The notes beneath the pieces are model-generated. The model saw nothing but the letters and a program-made list of their open reading frames with translations, was not told the origin of the DNA and searched no databases. A stretch of 64,000 nt of DNA from Gammaproteobacteria bacterium. GTDB lineage: Bacteria; Pseudomonadota; Gammaproteobacteria; Xanthomonadales; SZUA-36. Shown here piece by piece: positions 62,513-64,000 of this stretch. The position numbers and the translations under genes are program-made. The first letter of the stretch is position 1; the number at the start of each line of letters is the position of its first letter. The DNA is taken from assembly GCA_024279945.1 (NCBI GenBank), contig JAJRRA010000064.1, positions 1 to 64,000 of the forward strand, given 5' to 3'.

Positions 62513-63826
62513 ATGAAGTGTTTTATTGGAATTGATCTCGGATCGACCACCACCAAGGCGGTCATGATGGATTCGAATGGCGAGGTACTGGGTCGCGGCA
62601 TCACCAACTCCCGCTCGAACTATGACACGGCAAGCCAGGTTTCCAAGCTTGAGGCGGTGGTCAGTACCCGCCTGGAACTGTGCCACCGGGCCCTGAGCAA
62701 AGTCCCCGAAATGAAGGACATGGTGGGTGAACTACTGGCGGCGCTGGAACGGAATTTCCGGCTTGAGCTTTTTCTCAACATGCTCAATGATCTGAAAGAA
62801 ACCTGCATGCATAACGCGGCCGATGTACGCCATGCGGAAATCGGCAAAGAACTGGCAAATGCTCTGGACGAAGTCTTCGAACGCATGAAAAAGGAACTCT
62901 CTCTGCTGTTTGGCCCCGGCGTCGACCGTAAATCTGACTTTTTTCGTGACCTGGCGGGCTCGGTGTACATGAACCAGGCTGAAGACGTTGCCGATCAGGC
63001 CAAGCTGCCTTTTGATGTGCTGATCAATATTTATGACAAATCCATTATCGAAACCGAAAACCGGCCGCCCGCCGAAGACCTGGTAGAAACATTTCTGCGG
63101 GCGCTGGACCGGGTCATGGATGAACAGGTTGACCTGCCGGTCGAGCAGGAGACCATCCGGAAACTGGTCAAGAGCGCGCTGGAAATCGAACTCGAGGAAA
63201 CCTATGTCGTCGGCACCGGTTATGGCCGTGTTCGCCTGCCCTTCCCGAAAGAACATATCCGCTCGGAAATTCTCTGCCATGGGCTTGGCGCTCACTTGAT
63301 GTACCCCGGCACCCGCACCGTACTCGACATTGGCGGTCAGGACACCAAGGGCATTCAGGTCGATGAAAAAGGTATCGTAGTTAACTTCCAGATGAACGAT
63401 CGCTGCGCCGCGGGCTGCGGTCGCTACCTCGGCTACATCGCTGATGAAATGAACATCGGCCTGCACGAACTCGGCCCCATCGCGATGAAAGCCACCAAAA
63501 CGATTCGTATCAATTCAACCTGCACCGTATTCGCCGGCGCGGAATTGCGTGACCGCCTGGCCATGGGTGAGAGCCGCTCCGACATCCTGGCGGGATTACA
63601 CAGGGCCATCGTGCTGCGGGCCATCTCCATCATCTCCCGCTCCGGCGGTGTAACCAGCGAATTTACCTTTACCGGTGGTGTAGCCAAGAACGAGGCGGCC
63701 GTCAAGGAATTGAAAAAGCTGGTCAAGGAAAATTATGGCGATGTAACCATCAACATCGATCCTGATTCAATATATACAGGGGCACTGGGCGCGGCCGAAT
63801 TCGCACGCCGTGCCGTGGAGGCCTAA
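62513..63826 (+). CDS. bcrA: Benzoyl-CoA reductase ATPase subunit A
   Basis: ASKHA ATPase and electron-activating subunit. ATG 62513 gives 437 aa, equal to Thauera Bcr[21 protein letters not shown] is the phosphate loop; [16 protein letters not shown] and [13 protein letters not shown] carry the second ATPase segment and the Cys that bind the bridging [4Fe-4S] cluster; [15 protein letters not shown] is near the C-terminus. The length, with an insert before the Cys region, marks the Thauera (Bcr) rather than the Azoarcus (Bzd) subtype. An in-frame start at 62450 would overlap bcrB and is unlikely. Confidence 0.93.
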   Translation: MKCFIGIDLGSTTTKAVMMDSNGEVLGRGITNSRSNYDTASQVSKLEAVVSTRLELCHRALSKVPEMKDMVGELLAALERNFRLELFLNMLNDLKETCMHNAADVRHAEIGKELANALDEVFERMKKELSLLFGPGVDRKSDFFRDLAGSVYMNQAEDVADQAKLPFDVLINIYDKSIIETENRPPAEDLVETFLRALDRVMDEQVDLPVEQETIRKLVKSALEIELEETYVVGTGYGRVRLPFPKEHIRSEILCHGLGAHLMYPGTRTVLDIGGQDTKGIQVDEKGIVVNFQMNDRCAAGCGRYLGYIADEMNIGLHELGPIAMKATKTIRINSTCTVFAGAELRDRLAMGESRSDILAGLHRAIVLRAISIISRSGGVTSEFTFTGGVAKNEAAVKELKKLVKENYGDVTINIDPDSIYTGALGAAEFARRAVEA

Positions 63827-63903
63827 GTGTTAGGTACAACGCCGCGGCCAACCACTTCCCAACTCGCTGAACCCACAGTTATCACATTGAAGGAGCACTA
63901 GAA

Positions 63904-64000
63904 ATGACAATCACTGCTGGAGTGGATCTGGGAACCGGAACGATCAAGACCGTTCTGTTCAATATTGAAGGCGATCAAATTGAATGGCTGGCCCGGCGCT
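63904..64000 (+). CDS. bcrD: Benzoyl-CoA reductase ATPase subunit D, 5' end only
   Basis: The window ends 32 codons into this gene. MTITAGVDLGTGTIKTVLF is the N-terminal phosphate loop of BcrD. GAAGGAG lies 9 nt before the ATG. It forms the ATPase heterodimer with BcrA. The 77-bp gap after bcrA has no other gene. Confidence 0.9.
   Translation, partial: MTITAGVDLGTGTIKTVLFNIEGDQIEWLARR

Overview
The window looks like chromosomal DNA of a Gram-negative, probably facultatively anaerobic proteobacterium that degrades aromatic compounds. It carries two large TonB-dependent outer-membrane receptors, a class I (ATP-dependent, Thauera-type) benzoyl-CoA reductase operon with its ring-hydrolysis enzymes, and a KorAB-type 2-oxoacid:ferredoxin oxidoreductase. 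Gene style (receptor type, MarR/TetR/LysR regulators, HigBA) suits a beta- or gammaproteobacterium. I cannot name the taxon from sequence alone. No rRNA, tRNA or CRISPR array was seen.

Layout. (1) 146-1766: an intact IS1380-family insertion sequence with 4-bp target duplication TTAG, inserted at the base of a terminator hairpin. (2) 1.8-12.1 kb: catabolic cluster A. It holds a hydantoinase/acetone-carboxylase-type pair (HyuA plus a HyuB carrying a fused gamma-like zinc domain), a TonB receptor, a LysR regulator, a BKACE (DUF849) enzyme and an MmgE/PrpD protein. Matching palindromes precede the divergent lysR/hyuA promoters and the BKACE gene. (3) 12.4-27.6 kb: a one-directional defence island of about 15 kb, flanked by 317-bp direct repeats (about 96% identical) that copy a tail-to-tail mmgE/enoyl-CoA-hydratase junction. 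Going downstream it encodes a PLD-nuclease/SNF2 helicase (frameshifted), an Eco57I-like DNA methyltransferase, a tiny ORF, a PHP-SMC (TrlF-like) ATPase, a restriction-endonuclease/STAND NTPase, and an ABC-ATPase/TOPRIM pair. (4) 27.7-31.7 kb: enoyl-CoA hydratase, acyl-CoA ligase, a MarR regulator with a 34-bp palindromic operator, and a DapA-like aldolase. (5) 31.9-33.5 kb: a mosaic patch (AAA_14 ATPase, antitoxin remnant) that truncates an SDR gene. (6) 33.5-52.8 kb: catabolic cluster B. It has an esterase, a tandem VOC protein (frameshifted), a second acyl-CoA ligase, HigBA, a second TonB receptor, and a seven-gene operon for an acetophenone-carboxylase-like enzyme (two HyuA, one HyuB, gamma, and a fifth 307-aa subunit candidate) plus a DUF35 protein and a thiolase, then a ThDP enzyme and a TetR regulator. 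(7) 52.9-64 kb: the benzoyl-CoA module: bzdR-like regulator, had, ferritin-like gene, korB and korA on the minus strand; oah, dch, bcrC, bcrB, bcrA and the start of bcrD on the plus strand.

How it fits together. Cluster B reads as a route from a ketone (by analogy with acetophenone) through carboxylation, CoA activation and thiolysis to an acyl-CoA, plausibly benzoyl-CoA. Benzoyl-CoA would then be dearomatised by the Bcr enzyme with ferredoxin reduced by KorAB. Two operator families support this. TAGAAC-N4-GTTCTA occurs in four intergenic regions that control nearly all of cluster B, including the tetR gene itself. AATAAC-N4-GTTATT occurs at the marR/ligase promoter, in degenerate form before the dapA-like gene, and between korA and oah. 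The most novel parts are the composite defence island with its repeat-flanked insertion and the operator-defined ketone-to-benzoyl-CoA regulon.
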